The notes under the pieces are model-generated. The model was not told the DNA's origin and made no database searches. It saw only the letters and a program-made list of their open reading frames with translations. A stretch of DNA of 33,837 nucleotides from Anaerolineaceae bacterium. GTDB lineage: Bacteria; Chloroflexota; Anaerolineae; Promineifilales; Promineifilaceae. Below are positions 16,245 through 23,926 of this stretch, piece after piece. The stretch is from contig PABI01000145.1 in assembly GCA_002699125.1 (NCBI GenBank), forward strand, positions 1 to 33,837. The letters are read 5' to 3'. Every line of letters begins with the position of its first letter. Position 1 is the first letter of the stretch. Made by a program: the position numbers and the translations under genes.

Positions 16245-17690
16245 ATGAAAAACCTAAGAAGCTTAATTTTGTTACTCATCTTTAGCCTGCTGCTGGCCGC
16301 CTGCGGTGCCAGTGCTGAAGAAACAGCCGAACCCACGGCCGCCCCCACCGTCGCTCCCACTGAAGAAGCAGTGGAAGAAGTGATGGAAGAGGAAACGATG
16401 GAAGAAGAAATGAATTCCATTGTAGACATTGCTGTGGCCGACGGCCGTTTCACCACCCTGGTCACCGCGCTTGAAGCCGCCGGCCTGGCCGAGACGCTGG
16501 CCGGTGACGGTGCATTCACTGTCTTTGCCCCCACTGACGACGCCTTTGCCGCATTGCCCGAGGGCACCGTCCCCAGCCTGCTGGAAGATCCTGAAGGCGC
16601 TTTGACCGACGTGCTACTTTACCACGTTGTTGACGGTGCCGTCATGGCCGAAACCGTTGTCACTTTAGAATCCGCCAGCACGCTGCAAGGCGAAGATGTG
16701 AGCATTACCGTCACGGATGGCAACGTCTTCCTGAATGAGAACGTGCAGGTCGTCACAACTGATATCGAAGCGTCCAATGGCGTCATTCATGTGATCGACG
16801 CGGTTTTGCTACCGCCCAGCATGAGTGCTGAGGAAGAAGCACCTTCGATTACCGAAATTGCGGTTGCCGACGGCCGTTTCACCACCCTGGTTGCTGCTCT
16901 GGAAGCGGCCGGCCTGGCCGAGACGCTGGCGGGTGAAGGTGAATTCACCGTCTTTGCCCCCACCGATGACGCCTTTGCTGCTTTGCCTGAAGGCACCGTT
17001 GAAGCCTTGCTGGAGGATCCGGAAGGCGCACTGACTGAAGTATTGCTATATCACGTGGCCGAAGGCGTTGTGCCGGCCGAAACGGTTGTGACGCTGGAAT
17101 CGGCTACCACACTGCAAGGTGAAGACGTCACCATTGCTGTAGAAGATGGCAGCGTCATCCTGAACGATTCGGTTCAGGTCATCATCACCGACATCGCCGC
17201 TTCCAATGGCATTATCCATGTGATTGACGGCGTGCTGCTGCCGCCGAGCATGAGCGCCACAGCCGAAGATGATATGATGGATGCCCCCTCGATCACCGAA
17301 ATTGCGGTTGAAGATGGCCGTTTCACCACCCTGGTGGCTGCCTTAGAAGCAGCCGGCCTGGCCGAAACGCTGGCCGGTGAAGGCGAATTCACCGTCTTTG
17401 CTCCCACCGATGACGCTTTTGCTGCTCTACCCGAAGGGACCGTCGCTACACTGCTGGAAGACCCGGAAGGCGCCCTGACCGACATCCTGCTCTACCACGT
17501 TGTTGACGGTGTTGTTCCGGCCGAAACGGTTATCACGTTAGAGTCTGCCACGACGCTGAATGGCGCAGATGTGACCATCACCGTAACAGACGGCAACGTT
17601 TTCCTGAACGATACGGTCCAGGTCATTATTACCGACATCGAAGCGTCCAATGGCATTATTCACGTCATTGACGGGGTCTTGCTGCCCTAA
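16245..17690 (+). CDS. lipoprotein with three tandem fasciclin (FAS1) domains
   Basis: A 481-residue surface protein. The signal peptide MKNLRSLILLLIFSLLLAAC ends in lipobox LAAC, followed by an acidic Glu/Thr/Pro linker. Three FAS1 domains follow (about residues 60-195, 203-338, 350-481). Each has the H1 motif FTVFAPTDDAFAALPEGTV and the H2-region motif SNG-[VI]-IHVID. FAS1 domains mediate adhesion to matrix or other cells. The three copies are nearly identical over long stretches, with unit lengths of 429 and 444 bases at the conserved DGRFTTLV point, showing recent internal duplication. Copies 1 and 2 carry ACGGCCGT at the same codons; copy 3 has ATGGCCGT by a silent change. ATG 16245 has GGAG about 12 bases upstream. 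A strong terminator follows. Confidence 0.93.
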   Translation: MKNLRSLILLLIFSLLLAACGASAEETAEPTAAPTVAPTEEAVEEVMEEETMEEEMNSIVDIAVADGRFTTLVTALEAAGLAETLAGDGAFTVFAPTDDAFAALPEGTVPSLLEDPEGALTDVLLYHVVDGAVMAETVVTLESASTLQGEDVSITVTDGNVFLNENVQVVTTDIEASNGVIHVIDAVLLPPSMSAEEEAPSITEIAVADGRFTTLVAALEAAGLAETLAGEGEFTVFAPTDDAFAALPEGTVEALLEDPEGALTEVLLYHVAEGVVPAETVVTLESATTLQGEDVTIAVEDGSVILNDSVQVIITDIAASNGIIHVIDGVLLPPSMSATAEDDMMDAPSITEIAVEDGRFTTLVAALEAAGLAETLAGEGEFTVFAPTDDAFAALPEGTVATLLEDPEGALTDILLYHVVDGVVPAETVITLESATTLNGADVTITVTDGNVFLNDTVQVIITDIEASNGIIHVIDGVLLP

Positions 17691-17740
17691 AAATTAGGCT
17701 ACACAAACACAAACATCGCTTAACTGCTTCTCCTTTCTAG

Positions 17741-17782
17741 AAATGAATGCGTCCTGGCCAAGCTGGGGCGCATTCATTTTTT
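17741..17782 (+). terminator. rho-independent terminator of the fasciclin gene
   Basis: AAATGAATGCG (17741-17751) pairs perfectly with CGCATTCATTT (17769-17779) around a 17-base loop, followed by a run of T. This is the clearest intrinsic terminator in the window and separates the fasciclin gene from the next promoter. Confidence 0.85.
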
Positions 17783-17826
17783 GTCTACATTCCACCGCTA
17801 ATTCTGTCCAATTTTTGGTGAATATA

Positions 17827-17861
17827 TTGACAAAAACTGTGCAAATGGTATAATTTTTGTC
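17827..17861 (+). promoter_or_regulatory. consensus sigma-70 promoter with overlapping inverted repeat
   Basis: TTGACA (17827-17832) and TATAAT (17849-17854) are separated by 16 bases, a full-consensus promoter for the SDR gene at 17881. GACAAAAA (17829-17836) and TTTTTGTC (17854-17861) are perfect inverted arms that overlap both boxes, as a repressor operator would. GGAGG follows at 17867-17871, 9 bases before ATG. Confidence 0.8.
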
Positions 17862-17880
17862 ATATTGGAGGCAATCGACT

Positions 17881-18519
17881 ATGAGCAAAACAGCAATGAT
17901 TTGGGGTGTCAGCGGCGGCATTGGCCGGGCCATTGCCAGTCACCTGCGGCAAGCTGGCTGGACGGTGGTGGGCATCAGCCGTCATCCCGAAGATGTGGTG
18001 GACCTGACCCATTACGGCTTTTCGGCCGACGCCAGCCGCGAATATGATGTGCAAACGGCCGTTCACGCCGCCAGCCTGGAAGTAGATCAGATTGACCTTT
18101 GGATTTATGCAGCAGGCTACATTGAAACAACGGCCGTCGCCGACCTCGATAGCGAAAGTTGGCAGCGCCAGCTCGACGCCAATCTCACCGGTCCCTTCCT
18201 TACCACCAAACACAGCCTCCCCCTGCTGGCCGATGATGCCCATCTGGTTTACCTGGGCGCTGTGAGCGAGCGGCTCAAACTGCCCAAGTTTTCCGCCTAC
18301 GTGGCGGCCAAAGCTGGATTGGAGGCGTTTGTCGCTTCATTACAAAAAGAGCTGCGCAGCAAAAAAATCACGCTGGTGCGGCCGGGGGCTGTGGCCACGC
18401 CGTTCTGGGACAAGCTGCCGCTCAACCTGCCCAAGGACGCCGCTCCGCCGGAAAAAGTGGCCAAACGCATCCTGGCCGCGTATGATGAAGGGCACAGTGG
18501 GCAGTTGGATTTGGTTTAA
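17881..18519 (+). CDS. short-chain dehydrogenase/reductase (SDR)
   Basis: An NAD(P)-dependent oxidoreductase of 212 residues. The cofactor loop GVSGGIG is at 9-15, YAAG (in place of NNAG) at about 76-79, Asn101 in the N-x-T-G segment, and the catalytic Ser129, Tyr140 and Lys144 (YVAAK) are in place, so it should be active. The substrate is unknown. ATG 17881 has GGAGG 9 bases upstream and lies just after the consensus promoter at 17827-17854. The SRPBCC gene starts 10 bases after its stop, so they share a transcript. It is the first gene of a five-gene block that looks directed at isoprenoid or lipid chemistry. Confidence 0.92.
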   Translation: MSKTAMIWGVSGGIGRAIASHLRQAGWTVVGISRHPEDVVDLTHYGFSADASREYDVQTAVHAASLEVDQIDLWIYAAGYIETTAVADLDSESWQRQLDANLTGPFLTTKHSLPLLADDAHLVYLGAVSERLKLPKFSAYVAAKAGLEAFVASLQKELRSKKITLVRPGAVATPFWDKLPLNLPKDAAPPEKVAKRILAAYDEGHSGQLDLV

Positions 18520-18529
18520 GGAGTGAACC

Positions 18530-19024
18530 ATGCCTGTATTTAATTTCAAATTCACGGTGGACGCGCCGGTAACGGCCGTTTCCCACTTCCACCACGACAC
18601 GCGCATCCTCAAGAAGCTGTCGCCGCCGCCCATCTTTGTGCAGATTCACCGCTTTGAACCGCTGGGGGAAGGCTCGGAAGCCGAGTTCACCCTCTGGTTT
18701 GGCCCGCTGCCGCTGCGCTGGCTGGCCATCCATTCCGACGTTTCCGTCAACGGCTTCACCGACACGCAGGCCCGCGGGCCACTCAAGCATTGGCAGCACA
18801 CGCACCGGTTTACGGCCGTATCCCCCCAAACCACCCAGGTCCACGAACAGATCGAATACAGCCACAAACCGGGCCTACCCGGTCTGCTCAGCCGCCTGCT
18901 GTTCAACAAAGCCGGCCTGTATGGCCTGTTCACCGCCCGCCAATGGCTCACCCGCTGGCACGTTCGCCAACAGCAAAGAGAAAAATCTACCTTGTTAACA
19001 AGAAACCAAGAATCACCCAACTAG
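18530..19024 (+). CDS. SRPBCC (START/cyclase-like) ligand-binding protein
   Basis: A protein of 164 residues with the helix-grip fold pattern: MPVFNFKFTVDAPVTAVSHFHHDTRILKKLSPPPIFVQIHRFEPLGEGSEAEFTLWFGPLPLRWLAIHSDVS, then QARGPLKHWQHTHRFTAVSPQTTQVHEQIEYSHKPG. SRPBCC proteins bind hydrophobic ligands in a deep pocket; some cyclise polyketides or act as lipid carriers. No catalytic residue can be named. The Shine-Dalgarno AAGGAG overlaps the SDR stop codon, so translation is probably coupled. Ligand transfer to the neighbouring membrane DUF1295 or FAD enzymes is a reasonable guess from gene order only. Confidence 0.85.
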   Translation: MPVFNFKFTVDAPVTAVSHFHHDTRILKKLSPPPIFVQIHRFEPLGEGSEAEFTLWFGPLPLRWLAIHSDVSVNGFTDTQARGPLKHWQHTHRFTAVSPQTTQVHEQIEYSHKPGLPGLLSRLLFNKAGLYGLFTARQWLTRWHVRQQQREKSTLLTRNQESPN

Positions 19025-19034
19025 CTTAGCTGCC

Positions 19035-19060
19035 CAGAGGCTATTTTCTCTGCGCCTCTG
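19035..19060. repeat. CAGAGGC/GCCTCTG hairpin within a CTCTGCG-type repeat
   Basis: A 7-bp perfect inverted repeat with a 12-base loop in the 60-base gap before the DUF1295 gene. The right side reads CTCTGCGCCTCTGCG, related to the CACAGAGG repeats at 12779-12866. Confidence 0.4.
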
Positions 19061-19084
19061 CGTTAAGCTTTTAAAGGAACAAAT

Positions 19085-19870
19085 ATGTCATTTTTAACCA
19101 TTTGGGGCAGCGGCTTTCTCGTCATCATGATTGCCATGACGCTGCTCTGGCTGCTCAGCGTTTACCTGAAAGACGCCAGCATCGTCGATCCGTTTTGGGG
19201 CAGCGGTTTTGTCATCCTGGCCTGGTTTTACTTTAGCCAGACGGATGGCGGCTCCGACACGCGCCAGCTGCTGGTCACCGTCCTGGCCACCATTTGGGGG
19301 CTGCGGCTTTCCATTTATTTGCTGTGGCGCAACTGGGGCCACGGCGAAGATAAACGGTACCAGCAGTTCCGCCAGAAATACGGACCAGAGCGCTACTGGT
19401 GGTTTAGCTTTTTCCAGGTCTTTTTGCTGCAAGGGGTGCTGATGCTGCTGGTCTCTACCCCCTTGCTGGGCGCGCAAATCCAGGGTGGTGAACTGAATTG
19501 GCTGGATTTTGTGGCTACGGCCGTTTTCCTCATCGGGTTTGCCTTTGAAGCCGGCGGGGACTACCAACTGGCTCGCTTCAAGGCCGATCCGGCCAACAAG
19601 GGCAAGCTGCTCACTACCGGTTTCTGGCGCTACACGCGGCATCCGAACTATTTTGGTGATTCGGCCGTCTGGTGGAGCTTTGGCCTTTTCTCGCTGGCCG
19701 CCGGCTCAATCCTGCCCGCCCTCGGTGCCGTGTTTATGACCGTTCTCATCATCCGCGTCTCCGGCGTGGCCCTTTTAGAAAAAGATTTGAAGAAGAGCAA
19801 GCCCGGTTACGAGGATTATGTGGAAAACACCAATGCGTTTTTCCCCTGGTTTCCGAAGAATAGTGAGTAA
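19085..19870 (+). CDS. DUF1295 membrane protein (steroid 5-alpha-reductase-like)
   Basis: An integral membrane protein of 261 residues with about seven spans. The N-terminal segment has SIVDPFWGSGFVILAW, and the C-terminal half has the family signature TGFWRYTRHPNYFGDSAVWWSFGLF, related to the isoprenylcysteine methyltransferase/steroid-reductase fold that binds NADPH or SAM. Members act on lipids or sterol-like molecules, but most are uncharacterised. AAAGGAAC lies about 7 bases before ATG 19085. It is the third gene of the SDR-led block and precedes an FAD-dependent phytoene-desaturase-like enzyme, which supports a role in modifying a hydrophobic substrate. Confidence 0.88.
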   Translation: MSFLTIWGSGFLVIMIAMTLLWLLSVYLKDASIVDPFWGSGFVILAWFYFSQTDGGSDTRQLLVTVLATIWGLRLSIYLLWRNWGHGEDKRYQQFRQKYGPERYWWFSFFQVFLLQGVLMLLVSTPLLGAQIQGGELNWLDFVATAVFLIGFAFEAGGDYQLARFKADPANKGKLLTTGFWRYTRHPNYFGDSAVWWSFGLFSLAAGSILPALGAVFMTVLIIRVSGVALLEKDLKKSKPGYEDYVENTNAFFPWFPKNSE

Positions 19871-19946
19871 GTAAAAAGTGATAAGTCAAAAGTGAAAAGT
19901 TGGGCACTCGCAAACTCGCCTACTTGCATACTGGCAAACTAAAGTT
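19871..19946. repeat. AAAAGTG-type iterated intergenic repeat
   Basis: The gap holds iterations of AAAAGTGATAAGTC and AAAAGTGAAAAGTT followed by GCAAACTCG and GGCAAACTA. It looks like decayed low-complexity repeat; no promoter or ribosome site stands out before ATG 19947. Confidence 0.4.
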
Positions 19947-21470
19947 ATGAACACAACACCCCACACCCTCATCATTGGCGCCGGCATCGGCGGCTTGACC
20001 ACCGGGGCGCTGCTGCTTAAGGCGGGACATCGTGTTACCGTTTTGGAGGCGCACGTTTATCCCGGTGGCAGCGCCGGGACCTTTTACCATAAAAAGTACC
20101 GATTTGATGCCGGAGCGACGCTGGCCGGCGGCTTCTCGCCGGGTGGTCCACACGCCCGCGTGGCGGAAGCGCTGGGATTGACCTGGCCGGTGCATCCCGT
20201 TGAGCCCGCCTGGGTGGTGCATTTGCCGGACGGCCGTACCGTTACCCAATGGGCCGACCCGCAGCAGTGGCAAGCGGAACGCCAGGCCGCCTTCCCCGGC
20301 ACTGAGCCATTCTGGCACACGCTGGAGATGCTGGCCGATATCGCCTGGGACGTGTCGTCACGGCCGTTTCCCTGGCCACCAGAATCGCTACACGACAGTT
20401 ACACCCTGGCCCGCGCCGTGCGTCCCAGCACTTTGCGCGCCCTGCCCTACCTGCTACGTACCGTCGGCAGCCTGGCCCCGGATGACGATCCGCTGTTCCG
20501 CACCTTTTTGGATGCCCAACTACTGATCTCGGCCCAAACCACCAGTGAACAGGCCAACGCCCTCTACGGCAGCGCGGCGCTGGACCTGCCGCGGCGCGGC
20601 GTCAACCACGTGAAGGGCGGCATCGGCGCACTGGCCGATACGCTAGTGAACTGGATCCGGCAAAACGGCGGGGAGGTGCTGTTCCGCCAGCAGGTGACGC
20701 AAATCGAGATGAAAAACGGCCGTGCCGCTGCCGTCCATACCAACAAAGGCCTACATTTGGAAGCAGACAACCTCGTGGCCAACCTTACCCCTTGGGCGCT
20801 GCGTGATTTGCTGGGCGACCATGCGCCCTCCCAACTGGCCCGCGAGGTGCGCCGGCGCGAGGCTACCTGGGGCGCGTTCACCCTTTACCTGGGTGTCGAT
20901 GCTGCCAAACTACCCCGAACCCAAGCCGGGCATCACCAGGTGATTGTGGACGTAGAACGGCCGTTAGGCGAAGGCAACTCCGTCTTTATCTCCATGTCTG
21001 ATCCGGCCGACAGCAGCCGCGCCCCGGCCAGCCATCGCGCCATGACATTGTCTACCCACACGGAGATTGCTCCCTGGTGGCAACTGCGCCACGGCGACCA
21101 AGCCGCCTACCACGCCCGCCGCGACGAGTACACGGAACGCCTGCTCAACGCCGCCGAAATTGCCCTGCCCGGCCTGCGCTCGGCTGTCGAACTGACGCTG
21201 CCCGGCACGCCGGTGACGTTTGAGTTTTATACGAGACGGCCGTCTGGCATGGTGGGTGGCTTTCCCCAAAAATCGCTCTTGCAGGCGCGCGGGCCATCAA
21301 CTGGCATTGAAAACGTCTGGCTGGTGGGGGATTCCATCTTCCCCGGCCAATCCACCGCCGGCGTAACTTTGGGCGGGATGCGAGTGGCAGATTTGGTGCA
21401 GAGGATGAGTTGGCGGGAACGGTCGTTCCGCCTATTGCAACCCACTCACTCCCAACCTGATACAGCCTAA
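19947..21470 (+). CDS. FAD-dependent phytoene dehydrogenase / carotenoid isomerase-like oxidoreductase
   Basis: A 507-residue protein of the CrtI/CrtISO group. The N-terminal FAD-binding motif IIGAGIGGLTTGALLLKAGHRVTVLEAH covers residues 9-36, followed by YPGGSAGTF. A helical substrate region follows. The C-terminal signature VWLVGDSIFPGQSTAGVTLGGMRVAD (about 460-485) is the carotenoid-dehydrogenase/isomerase end motif that closes the FAD site. Members desaturate, isomerise or saturate carotenoids and other polyprenyls. The next gene encodes an ABA4-like protein, whose plant homologue is needed for neoxanthin formation, so a carotenoid substrate is plausible, but no phytoene synthase is in the window. 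There is no clear Shine-Dalgarno. Five ACGGCCGT copies lie inside. Confidence 0.88.
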   Translation: MNTTPHTLIIGAGIGGLTTGALLLKAGHRVTVLEAHVYPGGSAGTFYHKKYRFDAGATLAGGFSPGGPHARVAEALGLTWPVHPVEPAWVVHLPDGRTVTQWADPQQWQAERQAAFPGTEPFWHTLEMLADIAWDVSSRPFPWPPESLHDSYTLARAVRPSTLRALPYLLRTVGSLAPDDDPLFRTFLDAQLLISAQTTSEQANALYGSAALDLPRRGVNHVKGGIGALADTLVNWIRQNGGEVLFRQQVTQIEMKNGRAAAVHTNKGLHLEADNLVANLTPWALRDLLGDHAPSQLAREVRRREATWGAFTLYLGVDAAKLPRTQAGHHQVIVDVERPLGEGNSVFISMSDPADSSRAPASHRAMTLSTHTEIAPWWQLRHGDQAAYHARRDEYTERLLNAAEIALPGLRSAVELTLPGTPVTFEFYTRRPSGMVGGFPQKSLLQARGPSTGIENVWLVGDSIFPGQSTAGVTLGGMRVADLVQRMSWRERSFRLLQPTHSQPDTA

Positions 21471-21539
21471 CGCACTCTCCATCTCTGCATTAAAGCAAGA
21501 GATTTCATGAACGATGGCACACCACCATGAATGAAAACT

Positions 21540-21594
21540 CGTAGGCCGGACATCCCTGTCCGGCTATCGGGCAAGGATGCCCGATTTACGTAGG
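21540..21594. repeat. REP-like double hairpin flanked by CGTAGG direct repeats
   Basis: Two tight hairpins stand side by side: GCCGGACA-TCCC-TGTCCGGC (21545-21564) and ATCGGGCA-AGGA-TGCCCGAT (21566-21585). Both have 8-bp stems and 4-base loops. CGTAGG borders the unit at 21540-21545 and 21589-21594, which may be a target duplication. The right CGTAGG also supplies the AGGAG ribosome site of the ABA4-like gene. No other copy of the unit was seen in the window. Confidence 0.75.
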
Positions 21595-21601
21595 AGTCAG
21601 A

Positions 21602-22051
21602 ATGGAAACCTTCTTCAAATATCTCAACACCTTCCCCATGCCTCTCTGGCTGGCGATGATGTTCGCCCCCAACCATCCGCTTACGGAACGGGCCAGCCGC
21701 TCCAGCAGCGTGCTGGGCATCGCCGCCGCCCATTACGTTGTGGCCATCCTCAACGCCGTGCGGCAGGATCAAAACAGTGGCGGCGATGTGAAATTAGACA
21801 TCATGTCGCTGGAGGGAGTGCGCAGCGGCCTCAGCAGCCCACAGGGGGCGCTGGCCGGTTGGGCCCACATGCTGGCCCTCGATTTGTTTACCGGCGCCTG
21901 GATTTTCCGCCAATGTCGCCGCTTGAATGCGCCAAGCTGGGTACGCATCCCCGCGCTGTTCTTCACGCTGATGACCGGACCATTGGGCCTGATTCTCTTT
22001 TTATTGTGGTACGGCCGTCTCTTTGGCGAAGCGCTCCCGGAAAATTCATAA
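21602..22051 (+). CDS. ABA4-like (DUF4281) membrane protein
   Basis: A membrane protein of 149 residues with about four spans. The family pattern is strong: FPMPLWLAMMFAPNHPLTERASRSS, MSLEGVRSGLSSPQGALAGWAHMLALDLFTGAWIFRQ, and FFTLMTGPLGLILFLLWYGRLF. In plants ABA4 is required to make neoxanthin from violaxanthin; bacterial members have no settled function to my knowledge. It lies 131 bases downstream of a carotenoid-isomerase-like FAD enzyme gene, a context that fits xanthophyll or polyprenyl chemistry. ATG 21602 is preceded by AGGAG at 6 bases, and that ribosome site comes from the edge of a REP-like repeat. Confidence 0.9.
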   Translation: METFFKYLNTFPMPLWLAMMFAPNHPLTERASRSSSVLGIAAAHYVVAILNAVRQDQNSGGDVKLDIMSLEGVRSGLSSPQGALAGWAHMLALDLFTGAWIFRQCRRLNAPSWVRIPALFFTLMTGPLGLILFLLWYGRLFGEALPENS

Positions 22052-22089
22052 AATCCTTGACAACTCAGCTATTTCTTCTTATCATCCCC

Positions 22090-22113
22090 ATCATTTGAAT
22101 TTATTTAAATGAT
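22090..22113. promoter_or_regulatory. AT-rich 24-bp imperfect palindrome
   Basis: The segment reads as a palindrome with a single G/T mismatch pair and a T/T centre; its arms begin ATCATTT and end AAATGAT. It lies between the ABA4-like stop (22051) and the M3 peptidase start (22161). It could be an operator for the peptidase gene or a weak terminator of the preceding block. No T run follows. Confidence 0.4.
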
Positions 22114-22160
22114 TGATTGAAGTTAAATAACCAAGATTAAAAAGCCATTTTGGAGGTGCC

Positions 22161-23873
22161 ATGTTTGACCAATTACCCACATCAATTGATGAATTCAACA
22201 GCTGGACCTGGGAGCAGATTGCTCCATTTTATGAAGATTTGCAGAAACGGCCGTTAACCCCAGAAACCATCCACCACTGGCTGGCCGACTGGAGCCGGCT
22301 CGGCGAACTGCTGGCCGAGAAAGCCGCCCGGCTGCGTGTGGCCACCACCCAAGACACCAACGATGAAGCCGCCGAAGCGGCCATGAATCAATATCTCGAT
22401 GAAATCTTTCCCCATGTGGAAGTGGCCGAAAACAAGCTGGAAGCGCGCCTGCTGGCCAGTGGGCTGGAGCCGGATGGTCTGGAGATTCCGCTGCGCAACA
22501 TGCGGGCCGATGCCGAACTGTTCACCGAAGAAAACATTCCGCTGCTTAGTGAACAGGTCAAGCGCAGCCAGGTATACAACCGCATCATCGGGGCGCAGAC
22601 GGTGGCGTGGGAGGGTGAAGAAGTTACCCTGACGCAGCTGGCGACCAAGCTGGAAGACCCGGACCGCGACCTGCGCGAGCGCGGCTGGCGTCTCATGGCC
22701 GAGCGACGCCTGGAAGATAGAGCGGCGCTCAATGACCTGTGGGCCGAACTGCTGCCGCAGCGGCAGCAAATTGCCCAAAATGCCGACTTTGCCAACTATC
22801 GCGCCTACGTTTGGCAGCAAAAGAAGCGATTCGACTACACGCCAGACGATGCCGCCACTTTCCACCGGGCCATTGCCGACGTTGTGGTGCCTGCCGCCAA
22901 TAAAGTATACAAGCGTTATCGGCAAATGCTGGGCGTCGAGACGCTGCGCCCCTGGGACGTGCGCGCCGATGTGTTTCCCTTTGAGCTGCCGGTGTTACGG
23001 CCGTTTTCCAACACCGATCAGCTCATCCACACCACCGCCGCCATTTTCTACAAGGTGGACCCGGTTCTGGGCGACTATTTCGATACGATGCGCCAGGAAT
23101 CACTGCTGGACATGCCCAACCGCAAAGGCAAAGCGCCCGGCGCATACTGCACCAACTACCCGGCTTCGGAACGGCCGTTTATCTTCATGAACAGCACCGG
23201 CACCGGGGCCGACATCCGCACGCTGTTCCACGAAGCAGGCCACGCCTTCCACAACTTCGAGCGCAACAAACTGGCCTACCAGCCGCAAAAAGCATCGCCG
23301 ATGGAGTTTAACGAAGTGGCATCAATGGCCATGGAACTGCTCACCGCGCCGTACATCACCAAAAATAAAGAGGGGTTCTTTACAAAAGAGGAAGCCGCCA
23401 GCTGGTTTGTGGGCCATCTGGAAAAAATTATCCTCTTTTGGCCCTACATGGCCGTGGTGGATGCCTTCCAACATTGGGCCTATCTGCACATCGATGAGGC
23501 GGTGGATACTGCCAAGTGCGATGCTAAGTGGCAGGAACTATGGCAAATTTACCTGCCGCAGATTGATTTCAGCGGTTTTGAAGATGTGTTGGTCACCGGC
23601 TGGCACCGCAAGCAGCACATTTTCCGCGCGCCGTTTTACTACATCGAATATGGACTGGCCCAGCTGGGCGCGCTGCAAATCTGGCGCAACGCGCTGAGCG
23701 ACCAGGCGCAGGCGGTGGAAAATTACCGGCAGGCGCTGGCGCTGGGCGGCACAAAACCGCTGCCGGCTCTGTATCAAACCGCCAACGTCCAGTTTGCCTA
23801 TGATCACAACATGGTGGGCCAGATGATTGATCTGCTGGAAACTGAGATTGAAAAACGCCTGGCAATGGTGTGA
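22161..23873 (+). CDS. M3-family oligoendopeptidase (PepF-like)
   Basis: A zinc metallopeptidase of 570 residues, the normal length for the M3 oligoendopeptidase group. The zinc-binding motif HEAGH is at 357-361, with the third ligand Glu385 in FNEVAS. The flanking region AYCTNYPASERPFIFMNSTGTGADIRTLFHEAGHAFHNFE is typical of the family. It lacks a signal peptide, so it is probably a cytoplasmic enzyme that trims short peptides. GGAGGTGCC just before ATG 22161 is a strong ribosome site. It is followed by a compact hairpin at 23885-23910. Three ACGGCCGT copies are inside. Confidence 0.93.
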   Translation: MFDQLPTSIDEFNSWTWEQIAPFYEDLQKRPLTPETIHHWLADWSRLGELLAEKAARLRVATTQDTNDEAAEAAMNQYLDEIFPHVEVAENKLEARLLASGLEPDGLEIPLRNMRADAELFTEENIPLLSEQVKRSQVYNRIIGAQTVAWEGEEVTLTQLATKLEDPDRDLRERGWRLMAERRLEDRAALNDLWAELLPQRQQIAQNADFANYRAYVWQQKKRFDYTPDDAATFHRAIADVVVPAANKVYKRYRQMLGVETLRPWDVRADVFPFELPVLRPFSNTDQLIHTTAAIFYKVDPVLGDYFDTMRQESLLDMPNRKGKAPGAYCTNYPASERPFIFMNSTGTGADIRTLFHEAGHAFHNFERNKLAYQPQKASPMEFNEVASMAMELLTAPYITKNKEGFFTKEEAASWFVGHLEKIILFWPYMAVVDAFQHWAYLHIDEAVDTAKCDAKWQELWQIYLPQIDFSGFEDVLVTGWHRKQHIFRAPFYYIEYGLAQLGALQIWRNALSDQAQAVENYRQALALGGTKPLPALYQTANVQFAYDHNMVGQMIDLLETEIEKRLAMV

Positions 23874-23884
23874 TTTCTAAAGGC

Positions 23885-23910
23885 GGCAGTCACTTCCAAA
23901 AGTGACTGCC
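23885..23910 (+). terminator. 11-bp stem hairpin after the M3 peptidase gene
   Basis: GGCAGTCACTT (23885-23895) pairs perfectly with AAGTGACTGCC (23900-23910) around the loop CCAA. It lies 12 bases past the stop codon. There is no T run, but position and stability fit a terminator or RNA-end stabiliser. The GGCAGTC start relates it to the hairpin family at 8078, 10299 and 26169. Confidence 0.65.
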
Positions 23911-23926
23911 ACCTCGGAATGAATAC

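Noticed and set aside
17314..17321. ATGGCCGT in the third FAS1 unit as a copy of the palindrome
   Set aside because: One base differs from the octamer, so it was not counted; noted as a lost or ancestral site.
22254..22925. Open frame of 223 codons on the minus strand inside the M3 peptidase gene
   Set aside because: It is antisense to a clear enzyme with an intact HEAGH motif; no domain of its own.
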